From NCBI GenBank assembly GCA_019911965.1, contig JAIOJF010000020.1, positions 1 to 60,000 of the forward strand: a stretch of 60,000 nucleotides of DNA. The letters are read 5' to 3'. Below are positions 50,889 through 60,000 of this stretch, piece by piece. A program made the position numbers and the translations under genes. The DNA is from Paracoccaceae bacterium. Its GTDB lineage: Bacteria; Pseudomonadota; Alphaproteobacteria; Rhodobacterales; Rhodobacteraceae. Positions within the stretch are counted from its first letter, which is position 1; every line of letters starts with the position of its first letter. The notes under the pieces are model-generated. The model was not told the DNA's origin, made no database searches, and saw only the letters and a program-made list of their open reading frames with translations.

Positions 50889-52142
50889 TCAGCGAAGCGA
50901 CCGGCCCTTCAGGATGGCGGCTTCGCCGAAGCGGCGGCGAATCTCGTCGGTGGCGCGTTCGGCCTGTTCGCGGCGGGTGGCGTCGGGGTCCAGCAGATCG
51001 CCCAGCGCGGTGCCGGTGGCGGCGTCTTCCAGATGGCTGAGGCCGGCACCGATCAGGCGGAACGGGGCCTCGCCGATCACCTGATCCAGCAGGCTGCGGG
51101 CGGTGGCGTAGATGCGGTCGGCGATCTGGGTCGGGGCGTGCAGGGTATGGCGGCGCGTGAGGATGCGGTGATCGGCGCGTTTGACCTTCAGCACCACCAC
51201 CAGCCCCGACAGCCCGCGCGCCTTGGCCCGGTCGGCCACCTTTTCCGACAGCCGCCACAGATGGCCGTCGAGGACCGAGATGTCGGATGTGTCATCGAAA
51301 AAGGTGGTTTCGTTGGAGATGCTCTTGACCGGTTCATGCGCCGAGACCCGGCGGTAATCGAGGCCGCGTGCCAGATGCCAGAGGCGATCGCCCATCATGC
51401 CGTAGCGTTCGCCGAGGTCCTTGCGGTCGCGCAGGCGCAGATCGGCAATGGTGCGGATGCCGTCGCGTTCCAGCCTGGCCTGCATCGCCTTGCCGACACC
51501 CCAGATGATGCCGACCGGCCTGCCGGACAGGAAGCTGTCGGTTTCGGCGCGTCCGATGATGGCAAAGCCGCGCGGTTTGTCGAGGTCAGAAGCGATCTTG
51601 GCAAGGAACTTGTTGTGGCTGAGGCCGACCGAGCCGGACAGGCCAAGCTCGACCTCCATCCGCCGGATCAGCCGCGCCATCAACAGTGCCGGCGGCGCGT
51701 GGTGCAGGCGGGCGGTGCCGGTCAGATCAAGGAAGGCTTCGTCCAGCGACAGAGGCTCGATGGCGGGTGTGAGGTCCTGCATCATGTCGCGGATCTGGCG
51801 CGATACGGCGACATAGGCGGCCATGCGCGGGCGCACCACCACCGCCTCGGGACAGAGTTTCAGGGCCTGGAACATCGGCATGGCCGAGCGCACGCCCTTG
51901 ATGCGGGCGATATAGCAGGCGGTGGACACGACGCCGCGCTTGCCGCCGCCGATGATCACCGGCTTGTTGCGAAGCTCCGGGTTGTCGCGTTTCTCGACCG
52001 AGGCGAAAAAGGCATCGCAATCCATATGAGCGACGGAAAGGTCGAACAATTCGGGATGCGACAGCACGCGCGGCGAGCCGCAATGCCCGCAGCGGCTGGC
52101 GGCGGGGATTTCTGTCAGGCAATCGCGGCAGAGGGCGGGCAT
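50889..52142 (-). CDS. dinB: DNA polymerase IV (Y-family) with N-terminal zinc ribbon
   Basis: A 417-aa translesion polymerase. The Y-family catalytic acidic residues appear in VAHMDCDAFFASVE (D41, D43) and EPLSLDEAFLDLTG. Other motifs are STACYIARIKGVRSAMP, SVGLSHNKFLAKIASDLDKP and GIIWGVGKAM. Before the polymerase core there is a short Cys4 ribbon (CRDC at 5-8, CGHC at 18-21) absent from E. coli DinB. Start 52142 is decided by TGACATG coupling to the upstream membrane gene; longer readings overlap it. The C-terminus has no clear beta-clamp peptide that I can name. Confidence 0.94.
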   Translation of the reverse strand: MPALCRDCLTEIPAASRCGHCGSPRVLSHPELFDLSVAHMDCDAFFASVEKRDNPELRNKPVIIGGGKRGVVSTACYIARIKGVRSAMPMFQALKLCPEAVVVRPRMAAYVAVSRQIRDMMQDLTPAIEPLSLDEAFLDLTGTARLHHAPPALLMARLIRRMEVELGLSGSVGLSHNKFLAKIASDLDKPRGFAIIGRAETDSFLSGRPVGIIWGVGKAMQARLERDGIRTIADLRLRDRKDLGERYGMMGDRLWHLARGLDYRRVSAHEPVKSISNETTFFDDTSDISVLDGHLWRLSEKVADRAKARGLSGLVVVLKVKRADHRILTRRHTLHAPTQIADRIYATARSLLDQVIGEAPFRLIGAGLSHLEDAATGTALGDLLDPDATRREQAERATDEIRRRFGEAAILKGRSLR

Positions 52143-52143
52143 G

Positions 52144-52872
52144 TCAGGGCTGATCGGCGGCGCGCGACAATACCCGCATCGTGGCCTCGATCGTCTCGCC
52201 CTTGACCAGCCAGGACAGGGCAAAGGCCCAGACCGCAATCACTTCCAGCCAGAACAGCCAGTCGGGAATCAGGGTATCGGGGTCGAATATCCCCAGCTCT
52301 CTCAGCCCCATCATCAGGGCGATGATGAACAGGCAGGCGAAAATCGTTCGCCCTGAGGCGATGTAGATGCGGTTGTTGCGGTGTTTTGCGGCCGGCCATT
52401 CGGATTTCGGGGTGGCCGAGCGGGTGAACTTGAACAACGCGAAACAGCCAAGCGAGCCAAGGAACATGGCAGCGGACAAAAGATGCAGTTTGGGGACGAT
52501 ACCGGATGTGGATTCGACGGCTGCAGCGGCAGAATCGCGGTCGATGAAGCCGTTTGCGGGCAGAAGCGCGACGCCGATTGCACCGAAGGCGGCGATGCGG
52601 GCCAGATTGTGGTCGCTGATCCATTCGGCATGGGTCGCAACGTAGCCGCGATAGGAGCCAAGGAAGGCGGCGATGGCGGCCAGCGTGCCGACCAGCACAT
52701 CGCCCATGCCGGTATAGTAATAGGCGCTGATCGAGGGTTCGGTATCGCGGCGGATGATGGCCGCGACGATCAGCGAGACAGGCAGCAGGAAGCCGAGTAT
52801 CCCGACAACGCGCCTCAGGCCCTTGTAGGACGCGGCGTGGTCTTCTTCGGCGCGGATCGGCAGTTCCGGCAT
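52144..52872 (-). CDS. Multi-pass membrane protein of unknown function
   Basis: A 242-aa inner-membrane protein with about six hydrophobic segments. The first is VVGILGFLLPVSLIVAAII, then GDVLVGTLAAIAAFLGSYRG, AAFGAIGVALLPANGFID, LHLLSAAMFLGSLGCFALFK, IFACLFIIALMMGLRELGIF and LFWLEVIAVWAFALSWLVKG. Motif SISAYYYTGMGDVLVG and the loop HAEWISDHNLARIAAFGA are reminiscent of small DUF-type membrane families; no name is certain. It ends 1 base before the dinB start and is likely co-transcribed with it. No functional link to DNA repair is evident. Confidence 0.8.
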   Translation of the reverse strand: MPELPIRAEEDHAASYKGLRRVVGILGFLLPVSLIVAAIIRRDTEPSISAYYYTGMGDVLVGTLAAIAAFLGSYRGYVATHAEWISDHNLARIAAFGAIGVALLPANGFIDRDSAAAAVESTSGIVPKLHLLSAAMFLGSLGCFALFKFTRSATPKSEWPAAKHRNNRIYIASGRTIFACLFIIALMMGLRELGIFDPDTLIPDWLFWLEVIAVWAFALSWLVKGETIEATMRVLSRAADQP

Positions 52873-52958
52873 GGCGGCCTCGGGTCTGGCAGATTGGCCG
52901 CAGGCTAGCACGAAACCGGGCCGCTTGCAGCCTGATTCCGGGTGGTTTCGGGATGGTG

Positions 52959-53672
52959 TCAGGCGGTTTGCAGGTCCTCGCGGATGGCGCGGGCGGCGGC
53001 GGCGGGGTTGGCGGCCTGCCAGATCGGGCGACCGACGACGATATGATCGGCCCCGGCGCGGATCGCCTCGGCGGGGGTGGCGATGCGCTTCTGGTCGCCC
53101 TTGTCGCTGCCCGCCGGGCGCACGCCGGGGGTGACGATCAGGCGGCCCGCCGCCTCGGGCAGGGCGCGGATCAGCGCGGCTTCCTGCGGCGAGGCGATCA
53201 CGCCGTCGGCCCCGGCGGCGAAGGCCAGGGCGGCGCGTTCGACGACAAGATCGCCGATCTTTCCGGGCTTGATCAGCGCGGCGTCGAGATCGGCGCGATC
53301 GAGGCTGGTCAGGATGGTGACGGCGAGGATTTTCGTTTCACTGTCGCCGCGGCCTTTGACGGCGGCGCGCACCACCGATGGATCGCCGTGGACGGTCAGG
53401 AAATCGAGGTTGTAGCGGGCGAGTCCGGTGACGGCGGCCTGTACCGTGGCGCCGATATCGAACAGCTTCATGTCAAGGAAGATGCGTTTGCCGGCCTGCT
53501 TCAACTCGTCCGCCAGGGCCAGCCCGCCGCCGGTCAGCATGCCGAGGCCGATCTTGTAAAAGCTCACCTCGTCGCCCAGAGCCTCGGCAATGGCCAGTGC
53601 TTCGAGGGCGTTCGATACGTCCAAGGCGACAATCAGGCGGTCATCGGGCAGGCGGTCATCGGCCGTTTGCAT
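52959..53672 (-). CDS. pyrF: Orotidine 5'-phosphate decarboxylase
   Basis: A 237-aa TIM-barrel enzyme making UMP from OMP in pyrimidine synthesis. The catalytic D-K-D array is in FLDMKLFDIGATV (D67, K69, D72), preceded by LIVALDVSNALEAL and YKIGLGML. The C-terminal phosphate-binding parts are LIVTPGVRPAGSDKGDQKR and GADHIVVGRPI. In most homologues the residue between K and D is Leu-His; here Leu-Phe is seen, which is unusual but leaves the key residues intact. It lies 86 bases upstream of the membrane gene on the same strand. Confidence 0.95.
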   Translation of the reverse strand: MQTADDRLPDDRLIVALDVSNALEALAIAEALGDEVSFYKIGLGMLTGGGLALADELKQAGKRIFLDMKLFDIGATVQAAVTGLARYNLDFLTVHGDPSVVRAAVKGRGDSETKILAVTILTSLDRADLDAALIKPGKIGDLVVERAALAFAAGADGVIASPQEAALIRALPEAAGRLIVTPGVRPAGSDKGDQKRIATPAEAIRAGADHIVVGRPIWQAANPAAAARAIREDLQTA

Positions 53673-53759
53673 GGGTGCTCCGTTTTTCAGGTGCTACATT
53701 CCGTGGCGCGGTGTCGGTGTCAAGCGCAAGGGACGGCGTATTTCCGGAACAAGGTCGGC

Positions 53760-54455
53760 TCAGTCATACATGCGCCGGAGGTCCGGGGCTTCAGTGCAAT
53801 ACATATGCACCCAGATATAGCCCTGCTGGAACAGCGCAAGAACCAGCGCGTTCCACGAGCCGAACAGCAGCGCGATGCCCCAGAGGCCGGTGAATACCAC
53901 GCCGTACATCGCGTTGTCGGTATGGTTGAAGGCACCGCCAGTGACCTTGGGCAGGGCGCGGATCTCCTCGCGGAAATGGTCGCCGCCAAGGGCGCGGGGC
54001 AGGGTGAAGTGAACCAGCGTCGAATGCATGGCCCAGATCGCCGGGGCGAGAAGGGCGAGGCCCAGCAGGATTTCGGCGCTGCGATAGCCGGTGATCGGCA
54101 CGGTATCGGCCCAGCCTGTCAGGATCACCGTCAGGGGCCGCGCGATCAGCAGCGGCATGAAGATCACGGCCCAGATTTTCATGTCGGCGGCCCCGAACAG
54201 GCGGCTGAGGAGGTTCCGGTGCAGTTGCAGACGAAACACGATGGCGACGATGATCTGGTGGATGAGGGCCAGCGCGATGCTGGTGATGGCCCAGCAGGTT
54301 GCGCTGAGGCCAAGCAGCGTGGGCGCATCTTCGGGGGAGATCATCAGGGCGCAGGCACCGGATGCCATCAGCACCGCCATCATGGCATGTTGCGGCTGGC
54401 CTTCGATGATCTGGCCCCAGGTGGACCGGGCGCGGATATCGCTGAGTGTCGGCAT
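53760..54455 (-). CDS. PEMT/ICMT-like integral membrane methyltransferase
   Basis: A 231-aa polytopic membrane protein. The C-terminal part fits the phospholipid/isoprenylcysteine methyltransferase pattern: [20 protein letters not shown] (equivalent to the R-HPxYxG SAM region, degenerate), then a further helix and a terminal [10 protein letters not shown] matching the E-xP-D-RR-Y end motif. Five or so helices precede it. It could methylate phosphatidylethanolamine or a quinone-type lipid, but the degenerate SAM motif makes this uncertain. The start at 54455 has AAGGGGAA upstream. It is divergent from clpB. Confidence 0.6.
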   Translation of the reverse strand: MPTLSDIRARSTWGQIIEGQPQHAMMAVLMASGACALMISPEDAPTLLGLSATCWAITSIALALIHQIIVAIVFRLQLHRNLLSRLFGAADMKIWAVIFMPLLIARPLTVILTGWADTVPITGYRSAEILLGLALLAPAIWAMHSTLVHFTLPRALGGDHFREEIRALPKVTGGAFNHTDNAMYGVVFTGLWGIALLFGSWNALVLALFQQGYIWVHMYCTEAPDLRRMYD

Positions 54456-54541
54456 GATGGTTCCCCTTTGCACCACCCTAGCATGGCCGCGCGATTGCGC
54501 AAAATGCCCGTATCCGGTGGCTTTTTTGTCCAATTGCCGCA

Positions 54542-54570
54542 CTTGCCAAGCGGCGAAACACTTCCCACAT
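54542..54570 (+). promoter_or_regulatory. Possible heat-shock (sigma-32-type) promoter of clpB
   Basis: CTTGCC at 54542-54547, 16 bases of spacer, then CCCACAT at 54564-54570. This resembles the alphaproteobacterial RpoH consensus (CTTG, about 16-18 bases, CCCCAT-like) and lies about 80 bases before the clpB start. It is the only such pair I see in the divergent spacer. Confidence 0.45.
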
Positions 54571-54648
54571 CCTTGCCAACAAGGCCCGGACCCGGATGTG
54601 CCTGCGACAGGGCGTCCACCAGACGGGCGCTTAACCAAGGAGAACATG

Positions 54649-57258
54649 ATGAACCTGGAAAAGTTCACCGAGCGGTCGCGTGGTTTCGTTCAGGCAGCCC
54701 AGACCATCGCAATGCGCGAAAGCCACCAGCGGATCAACCCCGAGCACCTTCTGAAGGCGCTGATGGATGATGCCGAAGGCCTGGCCGCGAACCTGATCAA
54801 TGCCGCCGGAGGCGATGCGCGGCTGGTCAAGGCGGCGGCGGATGCTGCGGTTGGCAAGATTGCCAAGGTCAGCGGTGCCGGCGATCAGATCTATGTCGAT
54901 ACCCAGACCGCGCGGGTGCTGGACGAGGCGGAAAAGCTGGCCACCAAGGCGGGCGACAGTTTCGTGCCGGTCGAGCGTATCCTGACCGCGCTGGCGGTGG
55001 TGAAATCGGCGGCGGCGGATGCGCTGAAGAATGGCGGCGTGACGGCGCAGGCGCTGAACGCGGCGATCAATGACGTGCGCAAGGGCCGCACGGCGGACAG
55101 CGCCAGTGCCGAGGATACCTTTGAGGCGCTGAAGAAATATGCCCGCGACCTGACCGAGGCGGCGCGTGACGGCAAGATCGACCCGATCATCGGGCGTGAC
55201 GAGGAAATCCGCCGCGCCATGCAGGTGCTGTCGCGCCGCACCAAGAACAACCCGGTGTTGATCGGCGAACCCGGTGTCGGCAAGACGGCGATTGCCGAAG
55301 GCCTGGCGCTCAGGATCGTCAATGGCGATGTGCCGGAAAGCCTGGCCAACAAGAAGCTGATGGCGCTGGATATGGGTGCGCTGATTGCCGGTGCGAAATA
55401 TCGCGGCGAGTTCGAAGAACGCCTGAAGGCGATCCTGAACGAGGTGACCTCGGCTGCCGGGGAGATCATCCTGTTCATCGACGAGATGCACACCCTTGTC
55501 GGGGCGGGCAAATCCGAAGGTGCGATGGATGCGGCCAACCTGATCAAGCCGGCGCTGGCGCGCGGTGAATTGCATTGTATCGGTGCAACCACCTTGGATG
55601 AATATCGCAAGCATGTGGAGAAAGACGCCGCCCTGGCGCGGCGGTTCCAGCCGGTGCTGATCGAGGAACCGACGGTCGAGGACACGATCAGTATCCTGCG
55701 CGGCATCAAGGAAAAGTACGAACTGCACCACGGTATCCGCATTTCCGACAGTGCCCTGGTGGCGGCGGCGACGCTCAGCCATCGCTATATCACCGACCGG
55801 TTCCTGCCGGACAAGGCGATCGACCTGATGGACGAAGCCGCCAGCCGGTTGCGGATGGAGGTGGATTCCAAGCCCGAGGAACTGGACGCGCTGGACCGCG
55901 AATTGCTGCAAAAGCAGATCGAGGCGGAGGCGCTGAAGAAGGAAACCGATGCGGCCTCGCAGGATCGTCTGGGACGGCTGGAAAAGGAACTGGCCGATCT
56001 GCAGGAGAAATCCAGCCAGATGACGGCCCGCTGGCAGGCGGAACGCGACAAGCTGGCGGGTGCCCGCGATATCAAGGAATTGCTGGACAAGGCGCGCAAC
56101 GATTTTGAAACCGCACGCCGCGCCGGTGATCTGGCGAAGATGGGTGAATTGCAATACGGCGTGATCCCCGATCTGGAACGCAAACTGGCCAAGGCCGAGG
56201 AAGCCGGCGACGACGTGATGGTCGACGAGGCGGTGCGCCCCGAGCATATCGCATCGGTGGTCGAACGCTGGACCGGCATTCCGGTGGACAAGATGCTGGA
56301 AGGCGAGCGCGACAAGTTGCTGCGCATGGAAGAGGCCATTGGCCGGCGGGTCATCGGCCAGTCGGCGGCGGTGCGGGCGGTCTCCAATGCGGTGCGCCGG
56401 GCGCGCGCCGGGCTGAACGATCCGAACCGGCCGCAGGGCTCGTTCCTGTTCCTCGGGCCGACCGGCGTCGGCAAGACCGAACTGACCAAGGCGCTGGCGG
56501 AATTCCTGTTCGATGACGATACCGCGATGGTGCGCATCGACATGTCGGAATTCATGGAAAAGCACGCGGTCAGCCGCCTGATCGGTGCGCCGCCGGGCTA
56601 TGTCGGCTATGACGAGGGCGGCGTGCTGACCGAAGCGGTGCGGCGCCGGCCCTATCAGGTGGTGCTGTTCGACGAGGTGGAAAAGGCGCATCCCGATGTC
56701 TTCAACGTACTGTTGCAGGTGCTGGATGACGGGGTTCTGACCGACGGGCAGGGAAGGACGGTTGATTTCAAGCAGACGCTGATCATCCTGACGTCCAACC
56801 TTGGCTCGCAGGCGCTGAGCACCTTGCCGGAAGGCCAGGATTCCTCTGCCGTGCGGGCCGAGGTGATGGAGGCGGTCCGGGCGCATTTCCGGCCGGAATT
56901 CCTGAACCGGCTGGACGAGATCGTGCTGTTCGACCGGCTGAGCCGCGACAACATGGACGGCATCGTCGATATCCAGCTTGCGATCCTTGGCAAGCGGCTG
57001 GAAGGGCGGAAAATCCGGCTGGATGTGGACGACAAGGCGCAGACCTGGCTGGCCAATCAGGGCTATGATCCGGTCTATGGCGCGCGTCCGCTGAAGCGGG
57101 TGATCCAGAAGGCCCTGCAGGACCCGCTGGCGGAATTGCTGCTGGGCGGCAAGGTGCTGGACGGGGCCGAGGTCGATGTTTCGGCGGATGATGCCGGGCT
57201 GGTGATCGACGGTATGTCGGCGGTTGATCGTCCGCCGGAAGGTGTGCGGCTGAACTGA
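54649..57258 (+). CDS. clpB: ATP-dependent disaggregase ClpB
   Basis: An 869-aa AAA+ hexameric disaggregase that works with DnaK to dissolve protein aggregates. Order: Clp N-domain ([19 protein letters not shown] at the start), AAA1 with Walker [16 protein letters not shown] near residue 206, a coiled-coil middle domain (about 400-525), AAA2 with Walker [17 protein letters not shown] near 603, and a C-terminal small domain. AAGGAG precedes two consecutive ATGs; 54649 gives the family-typical start and best spacing. Length equals E. coli ClpB (857) within a few residues. An intrinsic terminator follows. Confidence 0.97.
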   Translation: MNLEKFTERSRGFVQAAQTIAMRESHQRINPEHLLKALMDDAEGLAANLINAAGGDARLVKAAADAAVGKIAKVSGAGDQIYVDTQTARVLDEAEKLATKAGDSFVPVERILTALAVVKSAAADALKNGGVTAQALNAAINDVRKGRTADSASAEDTFEALKKYARDLTEAARDGKIDPIIGRDEEIRRAMQVLSRRTKNNPVLIGEPGVGKTAIAEGLALRIVNGDVPESLANKKLMALDMGALIAGAKYRGEFEERLKAILNEVTSAAGEIILFIDEMHTLVGAGKSEGAMDAANLIKPALARGELHCIGATTLDEYRKHVEKDAALARRFQPVLIEEPTVEDTISILRGIKEKYELHHGIRISDSALVAAATLSHRYITDRFLPDKAIDLMDEAASRLRMEVDSKPEELDALDRELLQKQIEAEALKKETDAASQDRLGRLEKELADLQEKSSQMTARWQAERDKLAGARDIKELLDKARNDFETARRAGDLAKMGELQYGVIPDLERKLAKAEEAGDDVMVDEAVRPEHIASVVERWTGIPVDKMLEGERDKLLRMEEAIGRRVIGQSAAVRAVSNAVRRARAGLNDPNRPQGSFLFLGPTGVGKTELTKALAEFLFDDDTAMVRIDMSEFMEKHAVSRLIGAPPGYVGYDEGGVLTEAVRRRPYQVVLFDEVEKAHPDVFNVLLQVLDDGVLTDGQGRTVDFKQTLIILTSNLGSQALSTLPEGQDSSAVRAEVMEAVRAHFRPEFLNRLDEIVLFDRLSRDNMDGIVDIQLAILGKRLEGRKIRLDVDDKAQTWLANQGYDPVYGARPLKRVIQKALQDPLAELLLGGKVLDGAEVDVSADDAGLVIDGMSAVDRPPEGVRLN

Positions 57259-57279
57259 TCGGCTGACAGATTGGGAAAG

Positions 57280-57305
57280 GCCCCGGATCGTGGTCCGGGG
57301 CTTTT
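57280..57305 (+). terminator. Intrinsic terminator of clpB
   Basis: Stem GCCCCGGA / TCCGGGGC (8 bp) with a 6-base loop followed by TTTT, 21 bases after the clpB stop. Confidence 0.88.
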
Positions 57306-57402
57306 CGGCGCGGGGTGCATTTCGGTTTGACCCGCCCTTGCACCTGTGGTTCAAGCGGCATCGCAGGCGGCATGCCCGCGCCAGAGATTGAGGCCCGATC
57401 CC

Positions 57403-57870
57403 ATGAACTCCGCGACCCGCGCGCAGAACCTGATCCCCTATGAAAGTTTCGAGGTCGGGCAGGTGGTGACCTTTGGGGCCTACAAGGTGACCGAGGCCGA
57501 AATCATCGAATTTGCCAGCAAATACGATCCGCAATTCTTCCACCTGGACCACGAGGCGGCGAAGAAGTCGCTGTTTGGCGGGCTATGCGCCAGTGGCTGG
57601 CATACCTGCGCGATGACGATGTCGATGCTGGTGGAGAACATGGCCAGGACCGGCGGTTCGCTGGGCTCGCCCGGGGTGGATGATCTGCGCTGGAAAAAGC
57701 CGGTCTATCCCGGTGATGTGCTGTCGGTGACGATGGAAGTGGAAGAACTGATCCCGTCGAAAAACCGCCCGCAGATCGGTATCGTCGCCAGCCGGGTCAC
57801 GGTACGCAACCAGTCGGGCGATGCGGTGATGACGTTCCTGAGCAAGGGGATATTTCCCCGCACGGCGTGA
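57403..57870 (+). CDS. MaoC family dehydratase (single hot-dog, R-hydratase type)
   Basis: A 155-aa cytoplasmic hot-dog protein. The hydratase-2 motif FASKYDPQFFHLDHEAAKKS contains the catalytic Asp and His. FGGLCASGWHT and WKKPVYPGDVLSVTMEVEE are typical of MaoC proteins that hydrate 2-enoyl-CoA. The ATG at 57403 is chosen; the longer reading from 57346 has no family similarity. Length matches the single-domain group. The substrate cannot be predicted. It is separated from clpB by a terminator, so it has its own promoter. Confidence 0.92.
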   Translation: MNSATRAQNLIPYESFEVGQVVTFGAYKVTEAEIIEFASKYDPQFFHLDHEAAKKSLFGGLCASGWHTCAMTMSMLVENMARTGGSLGSPGVDDLRWKKPVYPGDVLSVTMEVEELIPSKNRPQIGIVASRVTVRNQSGDAVMTFLSKGIFPRTA

Positions 57871-57954
57871 CGGGGCGGATTCCCAACTGCGCCGGAATGC
57901 GGTAGTCTGGCGGCAAGGACCGGCAATGCAGACCGGCAATCAGGGGGGAATATC

Positions 57955-58425
57955 ATGACTCGCAGGATCGACGCCTTGCTGGCGGAATACGGCGAAAGCC
58001 ATCAGAACCCGACGAACAAGGCAGTACACTGGATATGCGTGCCGGTGATCGTCTGGACCGTGGCGGCCTTGTTATGGTCGCTGCCTGTCCCGGCAAGCTG
58101 GGCTGCCAATCCCTACATGACCTGGCTGTCGCCGGTGCTGGCCGGGGCCTTGATCTACTATATCATCATGTCCTGGCAACTGGCCGTCGGCTTCGCCATC
58201 TTCGCGGGTTTGTGTTTCTGGGTGATCCTGAAGGTGGATGCGGCATTCACCGCCCCGGTCTGGCAGATCGCGCTGGTGGTGTTCGTGCTGGCCTGGATCG
58301 GGCAGTTCTGGGGCCACAAGGTCGAGGGCAAGAAGCCGTCCTTCTTCAAGGACGTGCAGTTCCTGCTGATCGGCCCGGCATGGTTGCTGCATTTCCTGTA
58401 TCGCCGGTTCGGCATCTCTTATTGA
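57955..58425 (+). CDS. Mpo1-like (DUF962) membrane protein
   Basis: A 156-aa membrane protein of the DUF962/Mpo1 family. The yeast member is an Fe(II) dioxygenase in alpha-oxidation of 2-hydroxy fatty acids. Hallmarks are ESHQNPTNKAVHWICVPVIV near the N-terminus (H16 and H25, probable metal ligands), four hydrophobic helices, and the second His block IGQFWGHKVEGKKPSFFKD. GGGGGGAA precedes the ATG. Bacterial function is not established, so enzymatic activity is inferred from conserved His residues. It converges on the DUF302-like gene. Confidence 0.88.
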   Translation: MTRRIDALLAEYGESHQNPTNKAVHWICVPVIVWTVAALLWSLPVPASWAANPYMTWLSPVLAGALIYYIIMSWQLAVGFAIFAGLCFWVILKVDAAFTAPVWQIALVVFVLAWIGQFWGHKVEGKKPSFFKDVQFLLIGPAWLLHFLYRRFGISY

Positions 58426-58431
58426 GGCGCG

Positions 58432-58451
58432 GCCCGGCGGTGCCGCCGGGC
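58432..58451. terminator. GC-rich dyad between convergent genes, terminator-like
   Basis: GCCCGGCGG-TG-CCGCCGGGC, a perfect 9-bp palindrome 6 bases after the Mpo1-like stop and 17 bases before the DUF302-like stop. There is no T tract, so termination is possible but not certain. Confidence 0.5.
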
Positions 58452-58467
58452 GGGGTGGTTTCGCCGG

Positions 58468-58911
58468 TCAATCCAGAGCCAGCGCGTCCCTGACGATGCC
58501 CGACAGCAGATCCTCGACCGCCTGCATCTCGTTGTCTGGATAATCGTCATGCCCGACAATGGTGGTGTCCATCGCATCCGGCGTGGTGTAGGCGAAGATG
58601 GTGTAGGGGCAATAGGCGAGGTTGGCGGGGTTCACCTGCATCACCTCGCGCGAGATGGTGGCCGAGCAGAACGAGAATACCTGTGCGCGGAAGAAAATCT
58701 TCTCGGACGCCCCGACATCCATCGCGGTCCGGTCCAGCATCGCGCCGACATGGCTGACATTGTCGATCTTCAGCCCGCGCCCGATGATCTCGGATTCCAG
58801 CGAGAACAATACATCCTCGATATCTTCCTGCACGATATAGGTGATCGCCTTGTCGGCCATCGCAGGCGTCGCCAGCATGACCGCCAGCAGGGGGGCAAGA
58901 TGGAGTTTCAT
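58468..58911 (-). CDS. Secreted DUF302-like protein
   Basis: A 147-aa protein with a signal peptide (MKLHLAPLLAVMLATPAMA). The mature part follows the DUF302 plan: IVQEDIEDVLFSLESEIIGR, a helix and strand region around NVSHVGAMLDRTAMDVG, and ISREVMQVNPANLAYCPYTI before FAYTTPD. Two cysteines (in FSFCSAT and AYCPYT) are positioned to form a disulfide. The ATG at 58911 is chosen as it opens the signal peptide. It is divergent from msrP, an oxidised-protein repair enzyme of the same compartment; a functional link is only suggested. Confidence 0.75.
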   Translation of the reverse strand: MKLHLAPLLAVMLATPAMADKAITYIVQEDIEDVLFSLESEIIGRGLKIDNVSHVGAMLDRTAMDVGASEKIFFRAQVFSFCSATISREVMQVNPANLAYCPYTIFAYTTPDAMDTTIVGHDDYPDNEMQAVEDLLSGIVRDALALD

Positions 58912-59104
58912 GATGCGGGCCTCCTTGGGGCGACAGGTGTCGATAAAGCATAGGCCGGGGGCATCGGCACGGTCACGCGAAACTTCATGCGCCTTGGTCG
59001 CAGGCGGCATTGAAAGATTTTCAACGCCTTCGTGAGCGGTGTTGTTTTGCCAGCGGCGTTGCGCCAGCATATTGCAGGGTGAAACGCGACCGGAGAAAGC
59101 CCAG

Positions 59105-60000
59105 ATGACCTATCGTTTCAGAACCACGCTGCGCGACCGCGATGTGACGCCGGAAGTGCATTACCTTAATCGCCGGCAGGTGATCGGCGGGGCATTGGCG
59201 CTGGGCGGGATCGGCAGCGCGGCGGGCGCGGCGGTGCCGTTTGCCGAGGGCGAGGTGCCCAATTCCTTCGAGGATATATCGAGCTACAACAATTTCTACG
59301 AATTCGGCACCGGCAAGGAAGACCCGAAACGCCATGCCGGCAGTCTGACCACCAAGCCGTGGAGCGTGAAGATCGACGGCCTGGTCGACAAGCCGGGCGA
59401 TTACGCGCTGGAAGACATCCTGTCGGGTGTCAGCATCGAGGAACGCATCTATCGCATGCGCTGTGTCGAGGCGTGGTCGATGATCGTGCCCTGGAACGGG
59501 TTCCAGTTGTCCGAGCTGCTGGCGCGGGTCGGGCCGAAAAGCGATGCGCGCTTTGTCGCCTTTGAAACCCTGGTCCGCCCCGAGGAAATGCCGGGGCAGA
59601 CCTCGCGGATGCTCGATTGGCCCTACCGCGAGGGGTTGCGCCTGGACGAGGCGATGAATCCGCTGACGCTGCTGGCGACCGGGATTTACGGGCGCGATCT
59701 GCCCAACCAGAACGGCGCGCCGCTCCGGCTGGTGGTGCCGTGGAAATATGGCTTCAAGTCGATCAAGTCGATCGTGCGGATAACCCTGACCGCGCGGATG
59801 CCGCAATCCACCTGGAACATGTTGATCCCGAACGAGTATGGCTTTTATTCCAACGTCAACCCGGAGGTCGATCACCCGCGCTGGTCGCAGGCCAGCGAAC
59901 GCGCGGTTGGCGGCGGGCTGTTCGCCAAACGAAAACCGACCCTGATGTTCAACGGCTACGCCGACGAGGTGGCGGCGATGTATGACGGCATGGACCTGAG
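59105..60000 (+). CDS. msrP: Protein-methionine-sulfoxide reductase catalytic subunit MsrP (5' part)
   Basis: The first 298 codons of a periplasmic molybdopterin enzyme that repairs oxidised methionines; the gene runs off the right edge. A twin-arginine signal ([16 protein letters not shown]) is followed by the sulfite-oxidase-fold domain with molybdenum ligand C120 in [12 protein letters not shown]. Later motifs are [20 protein letters not shown] and a typical [15 protein letters not shown]. The family length is about 310-330 residues, so little is missing. GGAGAAA lies before the ATG. Its heme partner MsrQ is expected just downstream, outside the window. Confidence 0.95.
   Translation, partial: MTYRFRTTLRDRDVTPEVHYLNRRQVIGGALALGGIGSAAGAAVPFAEGEVPNSFEDISSYNNFYEFGTGKEDPKRHAGSLTTKPWSVKIDGLVDKPGDYALEDILSGVSIEERIYRMRCVEAWSMIVPWNGFQLSELLARVGPKSDARFVAFETLVRPEEMPGQTSRMLDWPYREGLRLDEAMNPLTLLATGIYGRDLPNQNGAPLRLVVPWKYGFKSIKSIVRITLTARMPQSTWNMLIPNEYGFYSNVNPEVDHPRWSQASERAVGGGLFAKRKPTLMFNGYADEVAAMYDGMDL

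Noticed and set aside
54631-57552. Very long minus-strand open frame opposite clpB (973 codons)
   Set aside because: GC-rich third positions leave the opposite strand free of stops. The + strand encodes an unmistakable full-length ClpB, and the minus reading has no recognisable domain.
1-60000. CRISPR array, insertion sequence or prophage
   Set aside because: No regularly spaced repeats, transposase, integrase or phage structural genes were seen; gene order is ordinary chromosomal.

Overview
This is a GC-rich, densely coding bacterial chromosome segment whose gene content points to an alphaproteobacterium of the order Rhodobacterales (Rhodobacteraceae/Paracoccaceae). The indications are PutA without an N-terminal DNA-binding domain next to a divergent Lrp-type regulator, MutL with an endonuclease motif, an MnmD methyltransferase with a separate FAD oxidoreductase, paired saccharopine dehydrogenases, an FdsA-like formate dehydrogenase, a Hint-domain protein, and intergenic elements with an AAATACTC core. 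I see no rRNA, prophage, insertion sequence or CRISPR array. The genus cannot be fixed from the sequence alone.

Layout, left half. 1-2814: the end of a polar amino acid ABC transporter operon (ATPase, binding protein, two permeases). 2926-7005: a divergent Lrp-family regulator and putA sharing a short intergenic region with two dyads. 7104-10879: a FAS1/MaoC-like hydratase, divergent MnmC-like oxidoreductase and mnmD, an EamA transporter and a small membrane protein. 10903-12235: mlaC and mlaA. 12437-15489: type I secretion ATPase and HlyD adaptor. 15526-17954: RidA, glycerophosphodiester phosphodiesterase and a DUF482 acyltransferase-like protein. 17955-18595: a non-coding stretch with two near-identical structured repeats, each ending in an intrinsic terminator (candidate sRNAs). 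18596-24769: an M16 peptidase pair, mutL, rmuC and a DUF3775 gene. 24915-27842: DUF3422, palindromic repeats, an HMA metal chaperone, rluE and a cysteine-rich secreted protein.

Right half. 28125-31408: Hint protein and two saccharopine dehydrogenases. 31663-34443: a stand-alone molybdenum formate dehydrogenase alpha subunit. 34812-34973: a 53-aa membrane protein. 35152-45519: a hybrid histidine kinase/response regulator pair divergent from an acyl-CoA ligase plus LIV-type ABC transporter operon, interrupted by an AT-rich orphan secreted-protein gene. 45618-47803: an internally duplicated protein of unknown function divergent from a phenylacetate-CoA-ligase-like gene. 47830-49828: a periplasmic caspase-fold protein lacking the catalytic Cys, then rpmJ and tRNA-Val(GAC). 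49969-57258: N-formylglutamate amidohydrolase, dinB, pyrF, a PEMT-like methyltransferase and clpB. 57403-60000: MaoC hydratase, Mpo1-like protein, DUF302-like protein and the start of msrP.

The most coherent system is 35.1-47.8 kb: a two-component pair, a solute importer and two CoA ligases that together suggest sensing, uptake and CoA activation of a carboxylic acid. The least explained elements are the twin sRNA-like repeats at 18.0-18.5 kb, the AT-rich gene at 39963-40358, the pseudo-caspase at 47830, the duplicated-domain protein at 45618, and the nested inverted repeats at 26.3-26.5 kb.
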